From positions 1 through 64,000 of the forward strand of contig UBMP01000007.1 in assembly GCA_900466575.1 (NCBI GenBank): a stretch of 64,000 nucleotides of DNA. The letters run 5' to 3'. Source of the DNA: Hyphomicrobiales bacterium. GTDB taxonomy: Bacteria > Pseudomonadota > Alphaproteobacteria > Rhizobiales > Rhizobiaceae. This document shows positions 9,539 to 17,640 of this stretch, in pieces; positions within the stretch are counted from its first letter, which is position 1; every line of letters begins with the position of its first letter. The translations under genes and the position numbers were made by a program. The notes under the pieces are model-generated. The model saw nothing but the letters and a program-made list of their open reading frames with translations. It searched no databases and was not told the origin of the DNA.

Positions 9539-11323
9539 ATGACGGATATCGTGAACGCCGGCGTTTCCGCCGGCAGTGAAGGAAAGCTGATACGCGCACT
9601 GGACTGGAAGGGCGCGTTCTGGGTGGCTGCCGGTGTGCCGCCGCTCGTACTCTTCTCCATCGGCGGCATCGCCGGCACGACGGGCAAGCTTGCCTTTCTC
9701 GTGTGGATCATTTCGATGGTCATGGGTTTTCTGCAGTCTTTTACCTATGCAGAAATCGCCGGCATGTTCGGCAACAAGTCGGGCGGCGCGTCCGTCTATG
9801 GCGCTACGGCCTGGCTGCGCTACTCGAAGTTCATCGCGCCGCTGTCGGTCTGGTGCAACTGGTTTGCCTGGTCGCCGGTGCTCTCGCTCGGCTGCGCCAT
9901 TGCGGCCGGCTATATTCTCAATGCGTTCTACCCCATCCCCGCAGCCGATTCGCAGGCCGTGCTGAGCTGGATCAGCGCGCATGCCTCGTCCATCACCGTC
10001 GATAGCCCACGGGTCGCCGAATATATCGCGGCGCATGCCGGGACCTCGCCGCAGGATGCCGTCACCGCGCTGCTCAGCGCCGACGGTGTCGCCGCGCTGA
10101 CCCCTGCCATCCGCACCTGGTCGCTCGCGACCTTCACCATTCCGTTCCTCGCCACCGCCAACATCAACGCCACCTTCTTCATCGGCGGCATCCTGATGCT
10201 GATCATCTTCGCGATCCAGCATCGCGGCATTTCGGAAACGGCGAGCGTGCAGAAGTGGCTGGCGATCATTGTGCTCGTGCCGCTGCTCATCATCGGCATC
10301 TATCCGATCGTCAGCGGTCAGATCGTGTCGTCGAATGTCACCGGCCTCGTGCCTCCGACGGCAGCCTATGCCGGCACGGACGGAACCTGGAGCATCGGCG
10401 GCTGGACGCTCTTCCTCGGCGGTCTCTACATCGCCGCCTGGTCGACCTACGGCTTTGAGACGGCCGTGTGCTATACGCGCGAATTGAAGAACCCGAAGAC
10501 GGATACGTTCAAGGCAATCTTCTATTCGGGTCTCGCCTGCTGCGTCTTCTTCTTCCTCGTTCCCTTCGCTTTCCAGGGCGTGCTCGGCCATTCCGGCATG
10601 CTGGCCCCCGGGATCGTGGACGGAACGGGCGTCGGCGAAGCGCTCGGCGGGCTGATCGGCGCGGGTCGCATCGTGACCCAGCTGCTCGTCGTCTTGATGA
10701 TCATGGCGCTGTTCCTGGCCATCATGACCGCCATGGCCGGTTCCTCGCGCACGCTCTACCAGGGCTCCAAGGACGGCTGGCTGCCGAAATATCTCGACCA
10801 TGTGAACGAGAACGGCGCGCCGACGCGGGCCATGTGGACGGACTTCGCCTTCAACCTGTGCCTTCTCGCGATCGCATCGGACACAAGCGGCTATTTCTTC
10901 GTGCTGGCCGTTTCCAACGTCGGCTACATCATCTTCAACTTCCTCAACCTCAACTCCGGCTGGATCCACCGCATGGATTCCGGCCATGTCGAGCGTCCCT
11001 GGAAGGCACCGACCTGGCTGATCGGTGTGAACACGGTGCTCGCCTTCGTCAACGCGCTCTTCCTCGGCGCCGGCGCCAAGGTCTGGGGCTATGCGAATGC
11101 GCTCTGGATCGGCTTCGCCTTCGCGGCGCTGATCCTGCCCGTCTTCGCCTATCGTCACTATGTGCGAGACGGGGGCAAGTTCCCGGATGGCGCCATGGAG
11201 GATCTCGGTCTGGTTGGCACTGATCTCGGCGTCAAGAAGGCAGGCATACTTCCCTATGTGGCGCTTCTGGTCGGCCTTGCCATCGTCCTGATTGCAAACT
11301 GGTTCTTCCAGCTTCCCGCATAG
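9539..11323 (+). CDS. APC-superfamily permease, candidate methylated-amine transporter
   Basis: 594-residue membrane protein with about twelve hydrophobic segments. An early glycine-rich helix (LVLFSIGGIAG) and the FTYAEIAGMFGNKSGG loop are typical of amino acid-polyamine-organocation permeases. A hydrophilic insertion of about 80 residues follows the fourth helix (roughly residues 135-205), unusual for simple amino-acid permeases. The start at 9539 follows AAAAGGGGA. It is divergent from tdm and lies within the TMA gene set, so import of TMA, TMAO, dimethylamine or a related amine, or export of monomethylamine, is a reasonable guess. The sequence alone does not fix the substrate. Confidence 0.8.
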   Translation: MTDIVNAGVSAGSEGKLIRALDWKGAFWVAAGVPPLVLFSIGGIAGTTGKLAFLVWIISMVMGFLQSFTYAEIAGMFGNKSGGASVYGATAWLRYSKFIAPLSVWCNWFAWSPVLSLGCAIAAGYILNAFYPIPAADSQAVLSWISAHASSITVDSPRVAEYIAAHAGTSPQDAVTALLSADGVAALTPAIRTWSLATFTIPFLATANINATFFIGGILMLIIFAIQHRGISETASVQKWLAIIVLVPLLIIGIYPIVSGQIVSSNVTGLVPPTAAYAGTDGTWSIGGWTLFLGGLYIAAWSTYGFETAVCYTRELKNPKTDTFKAIFYSGLACCVFFFLVPFAFQGVLGHSGMLAPGIVDGTGVGEALGGLIGAGRIVTQLLVVLMIMALFLAIMTAMAGSSRTLYQGSKDGWLPKYLDHVNENGAPTRAMWTDFAFNLCLLAIASDTSGYFFVLAVSNVGYIIFNFLNLNSGWIHRMDSGHVERPWKAPTWLIGVNTVLAFVNALFLGAGAKVWGYANALWIGFAFAALILPVFAYRHYVRDGGKFPDGAMEDLGLVGTDLGVKKAGILPYVALLVGLAIVLIANWFFQLPA

Positions 11324-11334
11324 TAGCATCTCCA

Positions 11335-11375
11335 AAGCGTACACTCGCGCGCCAAGGCTCCGCGAGTGTACGCTT
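11335..11375. terminator. Long perfect hairpin downstream of the permease
   Basis: Perfect 15-bp inverted repeat: AAGCGTACACTCGCG (11335-11349) and its complement (11361-11375), with an 11-base loop. It begins 12 bases after the permease stop. No T-run follows, so it may work as a Rho-independent-like or mRNA-stabilising structure rather than a canonical terminator. Confidence 0.6.
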
Positions 11376-11386
11376 GTGATTCGTCG

Positions 11387-11490
11387 CCGCGCCCGATGAT
11401 TGGTCTGGAAGACCTCGGCAGGGGCTCGGTAGCCGAGGCATTTTCTCGGGGTTGCGTTCAGGCCTGCGCAGTAGATGCGCAGGCCGTCTT
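11387..11490 (-). pseudogene. C-terminal remnant of an IS30-family transposase
   Basis: Read on the minus strand, about 32 codons give LNATPRKCLGYRAPAEVFQ followed by TNHRA. This is the conserved tail of IS30-type DDE transposases (L-N-x-x-P-R-K-x-L-G-Y-x-x-P-x-E-x-F). No catalytic domain or terminal repeats are present around it, so only a decayed end of the element survives. It lies in a non-coding spacer between the methylamine module and the lyase operon, which suggests past rearrangement there. Confidence 0.65.
11461..11485. repeat. 10-bp perfect inverted repeat inside the transposase remnant
   Basis: GGCCTGCGCA (11461-11470), spacer GTAGA, then TGCGCAGGCC (11476-11485). It lies at the 5' edge of the surviving IS30-like reading frame. 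The rest of the 11324-11652 spacer shows no gene. Confidence 0.5.
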
Positions 11491-11633
11491 GCGTAAGTGT
11501 CAAGAGTCGCACTTCATCCTTGAAGCCACCGCGCTACACGTTCTAGGTCGATAAGCTATGTTATGGAACTTTCAGCTCTTCCCAGTAAGCGCGGAGAGTT
11601 TCGGCTCAGAGAAGGCACTTCGCTTTGAGGGGC

Positions 11634-11670
11634 AACGCCCGTCTGGCGGCCCTTATCCGTCACGGGCGTT
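11634..11670 (-). terminator. Possible hairpin at the end of the lyase operon
   Basis: AACGCCCGT (11634-11642) pairs with ACGGGCGTT (11662-11670). It overlaps the last codons and stop of the flavoprotein gene. There is no clear T-tract, so this is only a candidate. Confidence 0.3.
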
Positions 11671-12795
11671 TCGCGCAAATGAGAAAAGCGATGACGGAAG
11701 CTCGCTACCTCCGAGGAGGACCAGGTCTGCCAGGATTTCGCCCACGACACTTGCAAACTTGAACCCATGGCCCGAACAGGCGGAAGAAATGACGACATTT
11801 GAGTTGCCGGGGGCAAAATCGATCAGGAAATCTTCGGCCGGGAGCATGGTGTAGCGGCAGGTCGTGGCGCGCACGCGGTGAGACGTAACCTGCGGAAGGC
11901 GTTTCTGCGCAAAGCCGTCGAGGAGATCGGTATCGGCGTCGTTCACCGGCGCATTGGGTTTGGTCGGATCGATCGGCTCGCGGAAATGCGCGTGGCGCCC
12001 GATCTTCACCCCATCGACACCAATGGCCGGAAAGCCGAAGAAAGATCCGTTGTCGCCCTCATCACGAAGAAAGCATGGCATCCGCCCCGGCTGAGCCAGG
12101 AAACCGTCGTCCGGTTGGTACCAGGCTACGACCTGCCGGATCGGTTTTGCGTAGGGAACAAGCTCGGGCACGAGCTCCGCGATCCAGGCTCCGGTCGCAA
12201 TGATGGCTTTGCGGGCGCGGTAACGCCCGGTTGCCGATCGCACTGTGACGCCGTCTGCCTCCGGATCGATTGCAACGACCCGCTCTCCAAAGTGAAGCTC
12301 GGCCCCGTCTTCGGCCGCGAGCTTCAGATATCCCATGATCGCAGCCTCGGGCCGGATGTAGCCCCCTTGCGGATCGAGCACGGCCACCTCGTCTCGATCG
12401 AGCGCAAAGGCAGGATAACGGCGCGCCATCTCCGCGCGATCAAGAACTTCGTGCGGAAGGCCATGCAGGGCGCATGCTGCCTGCGTGCCGCTGACGATCT
12501 TGCTGTCAGGCCGCCCGATCTGCAGGACGCCGGTGACCGAAAGGACATCCGCGCGCAAACGGGTCTCAAGCGCGCGCCAATTTTCATAGGCGCGCCGCAG
12601 AAGCGGTACATAGGATGGATCTTCGAAATAGCCGAGCCGGATGATCCTGCTGTCGCCGTGGGAAGAACTGAGCGCATGCGCGGGAAAGTGCGCCTCGATG
12701 CCAAGAACCTTGGCGCCTCGAGAGGCAGCGATGGACGCAGCTGCGCTTCCCATGGCCCCCAGACCGATAATGGCAACATCGAATTCCGCGACCAT
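11653..12795 (-). CDS. Monomeric sarcosine oxidase / N-methyltryptophan oxidase-family flavoprotein
   Basis: 380-residue FAD amine oxidase (typical family length 370-390). N-terminal FAD motif GLGAMG at 11-16, SSSHGDSRIIRLGYFED next, and Cys313 in CRYTMLPAEDF. That is the position of the cysteine (Cys315 in monomeric sarcosine oxidase) that carries covalent FAD. The C-terminal SGHGFKF motif is also present. The enzyme should oxidise a secondary N-methyl or cyclic amine with H2O2 release. It is the last gene of the ABC/lyase operon, 31 bases after the HAL-like gene. I chose the start MVAEFDVAII at 12795; a longer open frame upstream overlaps the lyase gene. A substrate related to the imported compound is inferred, for example a partly demethylated betaine. 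Confidence 0.82.
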   Translation of the reverse strand: MVAEFDVAIIGLGAMGSAAASIAASRGAKVLGIEAHFPAHALSSSHGDSRIIRLGYFEDPSYVPLLRRAYENWRALETRLRADVLSVTGVLQIGRPDSKIVSGTQAACALHGLPHEVLDRAEMARRYPAFALDRDEVAVLDPQGGYIRPEAAIMGYLKLAAEDGAELHFGERVVAIDPEADGVTVRSATGRYRARKAIIATGAWIAELVPELVPYAKPIRQVVAWYQPDDGFLAQPGRMPCFLRDEGDNGSFFGFPAIGVDGVKIGRHAHFREPIDPTKPNAPVNDADTDLLDGFAQKRLPQVTSHRVRATTCRYTMLPAEDFLIDFAPGNSNVVISSACSGHGFKFASVVGEILADLVLLGGSELPSSLFSFARNARDG

Positions 12796-12826
12796 GTCTG
12801 TTCTTTCCGGCGACCCTGGGCAATCG

Positions 12827-14317
12827 TTACAACGCAGGCGCATGCTCTGCGATAAGGGACCGCAGCAACTCGATATCGTAGCCGAGCGGCCGATCATCGT
12901 CGTAGCGATCAATATGCGCGCGTACGAAATCGCGGATCGCCTTCGTACCGGACGCTGGCGAGGCTGTGGACACAAGAAAATCCTGAGCCTGCACGGCGGC
13001 CATCAGTTCGATCCCCAAAATATGCTCGGTATTGTCGAGGATCGACAGAAGCTTGTTGGCCGCCGCCGTCGGATGGGCGAGAAAATCCTCCTGCAAGGCC
13101 GAGGTGAGACCGCCATCGGTTGCGGCAGGCGCCGCAAGTCTGCGATTGTCATTGACCAGTGCCGCCGCCGTATACTGGGCGATCATGAACCCCGAATGGC
13201 TGCCGGCGTCGCTCGCCAGAAAAGGCGGGAGGCCGCTGACCAGCGGATTGACCAGCCGGTCGATGCGCCTTTCGCTCATCGCAGCGATCTGGGCAATCGC
13301 CACCGCCAGACTGTCGGCCGCCTGCCCGAGCGCCGGCGCCACGGCGTGAGCCTCCGACCAGACGAGGGGATCTTCGGGCGTTCCGGCAACGGCCGGGTTG
13401 TCAGTCACCGACGCCAACTCCCGATCGACAGTGCGGCCGGCCGCATCGAACACATCCCAGGCTGCCCCGTGTGCATGGGGTATCGCCCTCAGGCTCAGCG
13501 CGTCCTGGGTCCGCCGTCCCAATGCTGCAGCCACAAGTCCGCTTCCGGCCAAACGTGCTCGCAGGCGCGCACCGACTTTCGCGATGCCCGCGGAAGGCCG
13601 CAAAGCCAGCACCGCCTCATCGAAGGCCGTCATCTGACAGCCTGCAGCCTCGAGGGTCAGCGCCGCGATCGCATCGGCCCAGTCGAGCAGACGTTCGGCG
13701 CGCGCCAATGCTACAGATGTGAGCCCTGTCGCGCAGGCCGTCCCGTTGACGAGGCTCAGCCCTTCCTTGGCGGCCAGCACGAGGGGTTCAAGCCCGATTT
13801 GCGCCAGCGCCTGGCGCCCTGTCAGGTGGGCGCCTCGGACAGTCGCCCGCCCCTCGCCTATGAGAACCAGGGCTATATGGGCGTTATGGATCAGATAACC
13901 GGCCGATCCTCTTGATGGCACGTCCGGAATGCAGTGGTCGTTGAGGAGATGTTTCAGGTGGCGAACCACCTCCGGCCTTACGCCGGAATGACCATGCGCA
14001 AAGTTGGCGATTTGCGCGGCGATCACCGCACGGACCTCCCGCGCTGCCAGCAACGGACCGACGCCACAGGCGTGGCTCAGCACGATGTTGCGTGACAATC
14101 TGCTTTGCGCATCGCGATCGACCACCGTATCGGACAATGCACCGACGCCTGTCGTAACGCCATAGGCACGCACACCGCGCTCGACCAGGCTGTCAACGAT
14201 CCGGCGCGCGCGGCCTACTCTGTCCCAGGCATCTTGGGACAATGCAAGGCCGTCACCCTCTGCAACGCTTGCAATGTCCCGCCATGACAATGTTGTCGTG
14301 ATCGTGACCATAGCCAT
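12827..14317 (-). CDS. Histidine-ammonia-lyase homologue lacking the MIO serine; candidate trimethylammonia-lyase
   Basis: 496 residues, full length for the HAL/PAL family. The catalytic Tyr52 region (AYGVTTGVG), the LVNGT loop, QDALSLRAIPHAHGA and TDNPAV are all present. The motif that cyclises to the MIO cofactor, Ala-Ser-Gly followed by DLAPLA, is replaced without a gap by Ser138-Ala139-Gly140 then YLIHNA. Without the central serine MIO should not form. MIO-independent members are expected where the leaving group is already quaternary, as in ergothionase, which releases trimethylamine from ergothioneine. The start overlaps the ATPase stop (TGATG). The HutC-like repressor and amino-acid importer in the same locus fit a histidine-like substrate, and the TMA pathway lies directly downstream. 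A plain HAL assignment is disfavoured. Confidence 0.75.
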   Translation of the reverse strand: MAMVTITTTLSWRDIASVAEGDGLALSQDAWDRVGRARRIVDSLVERGVRAYGVTTGVGALSDTVVDRDAQSRLSRNIVLSHACGVGPLLAAREVRAVIAAQIANFAHGHSGVRPEVVRHLKHLLNDHCIPDVPSRGSAGYLIHNAHIALVLIGEGRATVRGAHLTGRQALAQIGLEPLVLAAKEGLSLVNGTACATGLTSVALARAERLLDWADAIAALTLEAAGCQMTAFDEAVLALRPSAGIAKVGARLRARLAGSGLVAAALGRRTQDALSLRAIPHAHGAAWDVFDAAGRTVDRELASVTDNPAVAGTPEDPLVWSEAHAVAPALGQAADSLAVAIAQIAAMSERRIDRLVNPLVSGLPPFLASDAGSHSGFMIAQYTAAALVNDNRRLAAPAATDGGLTSALQEDFLAHPTAAANKLLSILDNTEHILGIELMAAVQAQDFLVSTASPASGTKAIRDFVRAHIDRYDDDRPLGYDIELLRSLIAEHAPAL

Positions 14318-15087
14318 CAGGTTCCAAAATGACCGATGAACTGCCGGAAGGCGGGTGAAGCGCCATCACCGAACATTTCGTCTGGCGAGCCGCTGCTGTC
14401 CACAAGCCCCTCGCGCATGAAGACGACGCGGTTCGACACGTTGTGGGCAAAACTCATCTCATGGGTGACAACGAGCATTGTCATCCCCTCCTCCGCCAGC
14501 GCCCGCATGACACGCAGCACCTCGCCGACCAGTTCCGGATCGAGTGCGGAGGTCGGTTCGTCGAACAGCATGACCTTTGGCTTCATTGCCAGCGCCCGGG
14601 CGATCGCCGCACGCTGCTGCTGGCCGCCGGAAAGATGTGCTGGATAGGCATGCCGCTTGTCGACGATGCCGACCTTTTTCAACAGCGCCTCTGCCTCCGC
14701 GATGCACTCCTCCTTCGGACGCTTGAGCACGTGCACCGGCCCTTCGATAACATTCTCGAGGATGGTCATGTGGGACCAGAGATTGAACCCTTGAAAGACC
14801 ATCCCGAGCTCGGAGCGGATGTGGTCCACCTGCTTGCGGCTTGCCGGCCGGCTGATACCATTCTTATGCACCATGCGGATCGGTTCGCCATCCACGGCAA
14901 TCTCCCCGGAGGTTGGAATCTCCAGAAGATTGATACAGCGGAGAAATGTGGATTTGCCGGAGCCTGAAGCACCGAGCAGGGAAATCACATCGCCGTCGCG
15001 GGCATCCAGCGAAATGCCGCGCAGCACTTCATGTGTACCAAAGCTCTTGCGGATATTGCGGACGGAAAGTCGGATGACATCCGGCAT
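14317..15087 (-). CDS. Polar amino acid ABC transporter ATP-binding protein (HisP/GlnQ type)
   Basis: 256 residues. Walker [10 protein letters not shown], signature LSGGQQQR and Walker [14 protein letters not shown] are all visible, with the EMSFAH segment after the H-loop as in HisP. It energises uptake through the two permeases upstream. It lies 15 bases after the permease gene and couples to the lyase gene by a one-base overlap. Operon order is binding protein, permease, permease, ATPase, lyase, oxidase. Confidence 0.92.
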   Translation of the reverse strand: MPDVIRLSVRNIRKSFGTHEVLRGISLDARDGDVISLLGASGSGKSTFLRCINLLEIPTSGEIAVDGEPIRMVHKNGISRPASRKQVDHIRSELGMVFQGFNLWSHMTILENVIEGPVHVLKRPKEECIAEAEALLKKVGIVDKRHAYPAHLSGGQQQRAAIARALAMKPKVMLFDEPTSALDPELVGEVLRVMRALAEEGMTMLVVTHEMSFAHNVSNRVVFMREGLVDSSGSPDEMFGDGASPAFRQFIGHFGT

Positions 15088-15102
15088 GTCAGAAATCTCC
15101 GT

Positions 15103-15807
15103 TCAGACTTTGAGCGCCGGCGGAAGCGCACGGCGGTGACGGGAGAGGGAATATTCGAGCAGGTTCATCGCCTGCAGGATGACGAAATTGAGAACGAGAT
15201 AAATGAGCGCAGCGCAGAGAAACACTTCCATCGTCCTGTAGGTCTGCGAGATAAGGCGCTGCGCAACGCCTGTGACTTCCCAGACGGTCACAAGACTTGC
15301 CAGCGCCGTGGATTTCATCATCAGCACGATCTCGGTCGAATAGGCCGGCAAAGCATGGCGGAAAGCGATGGGCGCGATGATCCGGCGCACGAGAAGAAAT
15401 CCCGACATGCCAATCGAACGCGCCGCTTCGATCTCCTTCGGCGGAATCGCGCGGATGCCGGCGCGGAAAATCTCGGCCGTATAACCGGCGGTGCAGAGGG
15501 ACAGTGAAAGAACCGCGCAAACCACCGGCTCCCGCAGGAAAGGCCAGAGGAAAGAGTAGCGGATGACGCCGAACTGCCCGAGGCCGTAAAAGACTAGGAA
15601 CATCTGGATCAGCAACGGCGATCCGCGAAAGACGAAGATGTAGCCCTTGGCAAGCCCGGACAGAACGGGGTTGCCGCTGACCCGCATGGCGACCACGACA
15701 AGCGCCAGCAGGCCGCCAAAAAAGATCGACAGAAAAAACAGCATCAAGGATGTCGGTACGGCCTTGATTAGCGTGACCATGGTTGAGGAGAGGAAGGCAA
15801 AATCCAT
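15103..15807 (-). CDS. Polar amino acid ABC transporter permease (HisM type)
   Basis: 234-residue inner-membrane permease with about five hydrophobic helices and the EAA loop EIEAARSIGMSG. The preceding AGIRAIPPKE is typical of the HisM/ArtM group. I chose the start MDFAFLSST at 15807, four bases after the stop of the companion permease; an upstream in-frame extension would lie inside that gene. It forms the heterodimeric channel with the product of the preceding gene. Confidence 0.9.
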   Translation of the reverse strand: MDFAFLSSTMVTLIKAVPTSLMLFFLSIFFGGLLALVVVAMRVSGNPVLSGLAKGYIFVFRGSPLLIQMFLVFYGLGQFGVIRYSFLWPFLREPVVCAVLSLSLCTAGYTAEIFRAGIRAIPPKEIEAARSIGMSGFLLVRRIIAPIAFRHALPAYSTEIVLMMKSTALASLVTVWEVTGVAQRLISQTYRTMEVFLCAALIYLVLNFVILQAMNLLEYSLSRHRRALPPALKV

Positions 15808-15811
15808 GATC

Positions 15812-16534
15812 TCAGGCTTTCCCCATGGCCGAGGGCATGCTGCGGTTTGCGCGCCGCTCCGCACCGTTGAAAACCCGATCCGACAGGCTGGTGAGCACGA
15901 GATAAAGCGCTCCACCGACAATGTAGAAGAGGAAATATTGCCGCGTTGATCCCGCCGCCACCTGGCTCGCCCGCATCAGTTCGACCAGCCCGGTGACCGA
16001 AATCAGAGCCGAATCCTTGAGGCCGAGCTGCCAGACATTTCCAAGTCCGGGAATCGCAAAGCGCAAAACCTGCGGGATGATGATGCGGCGCAGGCGCAAG
16101 GCCGAGCTCATGCCGATTGCCGAGGCCGCCTCGAGTTCCCCTCTCGGGATCGAAAGGAATGCACCCCGAAACACTTCCGTCTGATAGGCCCCGGATATAA
16201 TACCCACCGCAAGTGCACCGGCCAGAAAGGACGGCATCCCGAAAAACCGGTCATACCCCATCAGGCGACCGATCGCGGTCAGTCCGGAAGACCCTCCGAA
16301 ATATATGAGATAGATGATCAGTAGCTCTGGAACGCCGCGAAAGACCGTCGTGTAGATGTGGCCAAGAAAGCGGAGTAGAGGGCTTCCGGAAAGGCGCAAG
16401 GCAGCGACGATCGTGCCGATGACAGCTCCGATCGCCAGGGCCGTTGCCGTCACCGCAAGCGTCATCAAAGCGGCAGCAAGCAACCACACGCCCCATCCGT
16501 TCGCTCCGAAGCCAAGCAGTTGAAACCCTGTCAT
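15812..16534 (-). CDS. Polar amino acid ABC transporter permease (HisQ type)
   Basis: 240-residue permease with several membrane segments and the EAA motif ELEAASAIGMSS, preceded by GAFLSIPRG. It belongs to the same family as the next gene (HisM type) and is its likely partner. The gap of 91 bases from the binding-protein gene holds a strong hairpin that may lower downstream expression relative to the binding protein. Confidence 0.9.
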   Translation of the reverse strand: MTGFQLLGFGANGWGVWLLAAALMTLAVTATALAIGAVIGTIVAALRLSGSPLLRFLGHIYTTVFRGVPELLIIYLIYFGGSSGLTAIGRLMGYDRFFGMPSFLAGALAVGIISGAYQTEVFRGAFLSIPRGELEAASAIGMSSALRLRRIIIPQVLRFAIPGLGNVWQLGLKDSALISVTGLVELMRASQVAAGSTRQYFLFYIVGGALYLVLTSLSDRVFNGAERRANRSMPSAMGKA

Positions 16535-16561
16535 TACCCTTCCTCGACAAGATAGCAGCGC

Positions 16562-16604
16562 GTGAGAGCCGGCGCCTGGTCAAACGGCAGAAGCCGGCTC
16601 TCAC
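16562..16604 (-). other. Intercistronic hairpin between binding-protein and permease genes
   Basis: Perfect 12-bp inverted repeat GTGAGAGCCGGC (16562-16573) and GCCGGCTCTCAC (16593-16604). Such stems after periplasmic binding-protein genes usually protect the upstream mRNA or attenuate the downstream part. Confidence 0.65.
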
Positions 16605-16625
16605 TCATTTATCAACTTCAGCCGC

Positions 16626-17465
16626 TTATCGCGGGCTCACGTCGAGCTTGAACCATTTCATCGACAATTCCTTCACCGTGCCATCGGCAAGTGCAGACTT
16701 GATGGCTGCGTTGAACTTGTCGCGCAGTTCGGTATCGGACTTGCGGATGCCGAGACCCTCGCCCTCACCCCAGATCGAGCCGACAATTTCTGGACCGGTG
16801 AAGACGAGCGAACCGCCCGAAGACTGGAACGCATTGTTGAAGTAGACGGCATCGTCGAAGCCGAGATCGATACGGCCGTTCTGCAGGTCGAGGTCGCGAT
16901 CGGCGCCCGTCTTGTATTCGCGAATCTCGGCGACGCTGCCAAAGTTGTCGTAAATGAACTTGGCATAAACAGTAGCAGCCTGGATACCGATCGTCTTGCC
17001 CTTGAATAGGGCCTTCAGCGCCTCGATCTCCTTCACGCCCGTCTGGCCGGGCGTCATGGTGATCGTCGCTCCGGTTCCGGCCGCCTTGGCAAGCGGGCTG
17101 TCCTTGGCGGTCGCGAATGCGGCAGGTGTCGCGGCATAGGGAATGGTGAAGTCGATGACCTGTTTGCGTTCGTCGGTGATGGAGAGCGCATCCATGATTA
17201 CGTCGAACTTGCCGCCGTTCAGCGCCTGGATCATCCCGTCCCAATCGGACGCAACCAGTGTGCATTCGATCTTGGCGCGTTCGCAGAGCACTTTTGCAAG
17301 CTCCGGCTCAAACCCGCCGAGCGAGCCGTCGGCATTCGTCATGTTCCATGGGGCGTAGGCGCCTTCAAGCGTAATGGTTGCCTTCGTCCAGTCCTTGGCA
17401 ACGACCGGAGCGGAAACAGTGGAGGCGATAATGGCGCCCAGGAGAGTTATAGAGCGAAATTTCAT
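16626..17465 (-). CDS. Periplasmic amino-acid-type substrate-binding protein
   Basis: 279 residues with a Sec signal peptide (MKFRSITLLGAIIAS, cleavage probably after VVAKD). It is a family 3 solute-binding protein: EGAYAPWNMTNADGSLGGFEPEL near the N-terminus, FDVIMDALSITDERKQVIDF in the first lobe, and QNGRIDLGFDDAVYF in the second. It captures the substrate for the permease pair. The family binds histidine, arginine, glutamine, octopine and similar compounds. Co-transcription with the HAL-like enzyme and control by a HutC homologue favour a histidine derivative such as a histidine betaine (inference). Confidence 0.9.
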   Translation of the reverse strand: MKFRSITLLGAIIASTVSAPVVAKDWTKATITLEGAYAPWNMTNADGSLGGFEPELAKVLCERAKIECTLVASDWDGMIQALNGGKFDVIMDALSITDERKQVIDFTIPYAATPAAFATAKDSPLAKAAGTGATITMTPGQTGVKEIEALKALFKGKTIGIQAATVYAKFIYDNFGSVAEIREYKTGADRDLDLQNGRIDLGFDDAVYFNNAFQSSGGSLVFTGPEIVGSIWGEGEGLGIRKSDTELRDKFNAAIKSALADGTVKELSMKWFKLDVSPR

Positions 17466-17640
17466 GTGTTAGTCCCTCTGAGATTTGGTTGACCTAATTC
17501 TCATCTACCGATCTGCGCCGGCTCGCCAATGTCGTCCTCACGAACATGGTTGTATAGGGTACCATATGGAAAAATTTGTGTTATGCAAGAGACATGGAGT
17601 AAATTTTCAGCGGTCACACCGCATGCTGAAGGAATAGGCA
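17466..17640. promoter_or_regulatory. Divergent promoter with candidate HutC-type operator
   Basis: The spacer separates the binding-protein gene from the hutC-like regulator. TTGTATAGGGTACCATAT near 17550-17567 contains TGTATA and the palindrome GGTACC. It resembles the TGTATA-rich sites bound by HutC-family repressors, but the match is imperfect. Confidence 0.35.

Noticed and set aside
9533-11512. 659-codon minus-strand frame through the permease
   Set aside because: Mostly a shadow of the permease. Only its first about 40 codons, outside the permease, carry a real signal (IS30 remnant).
12827-14317. Annotating the HAL homologue simply as hutH
   Set aside because: The MIO serine is alanine, no hutU/hutI/hutG is adjacent, and the neighbours point to another substrate.
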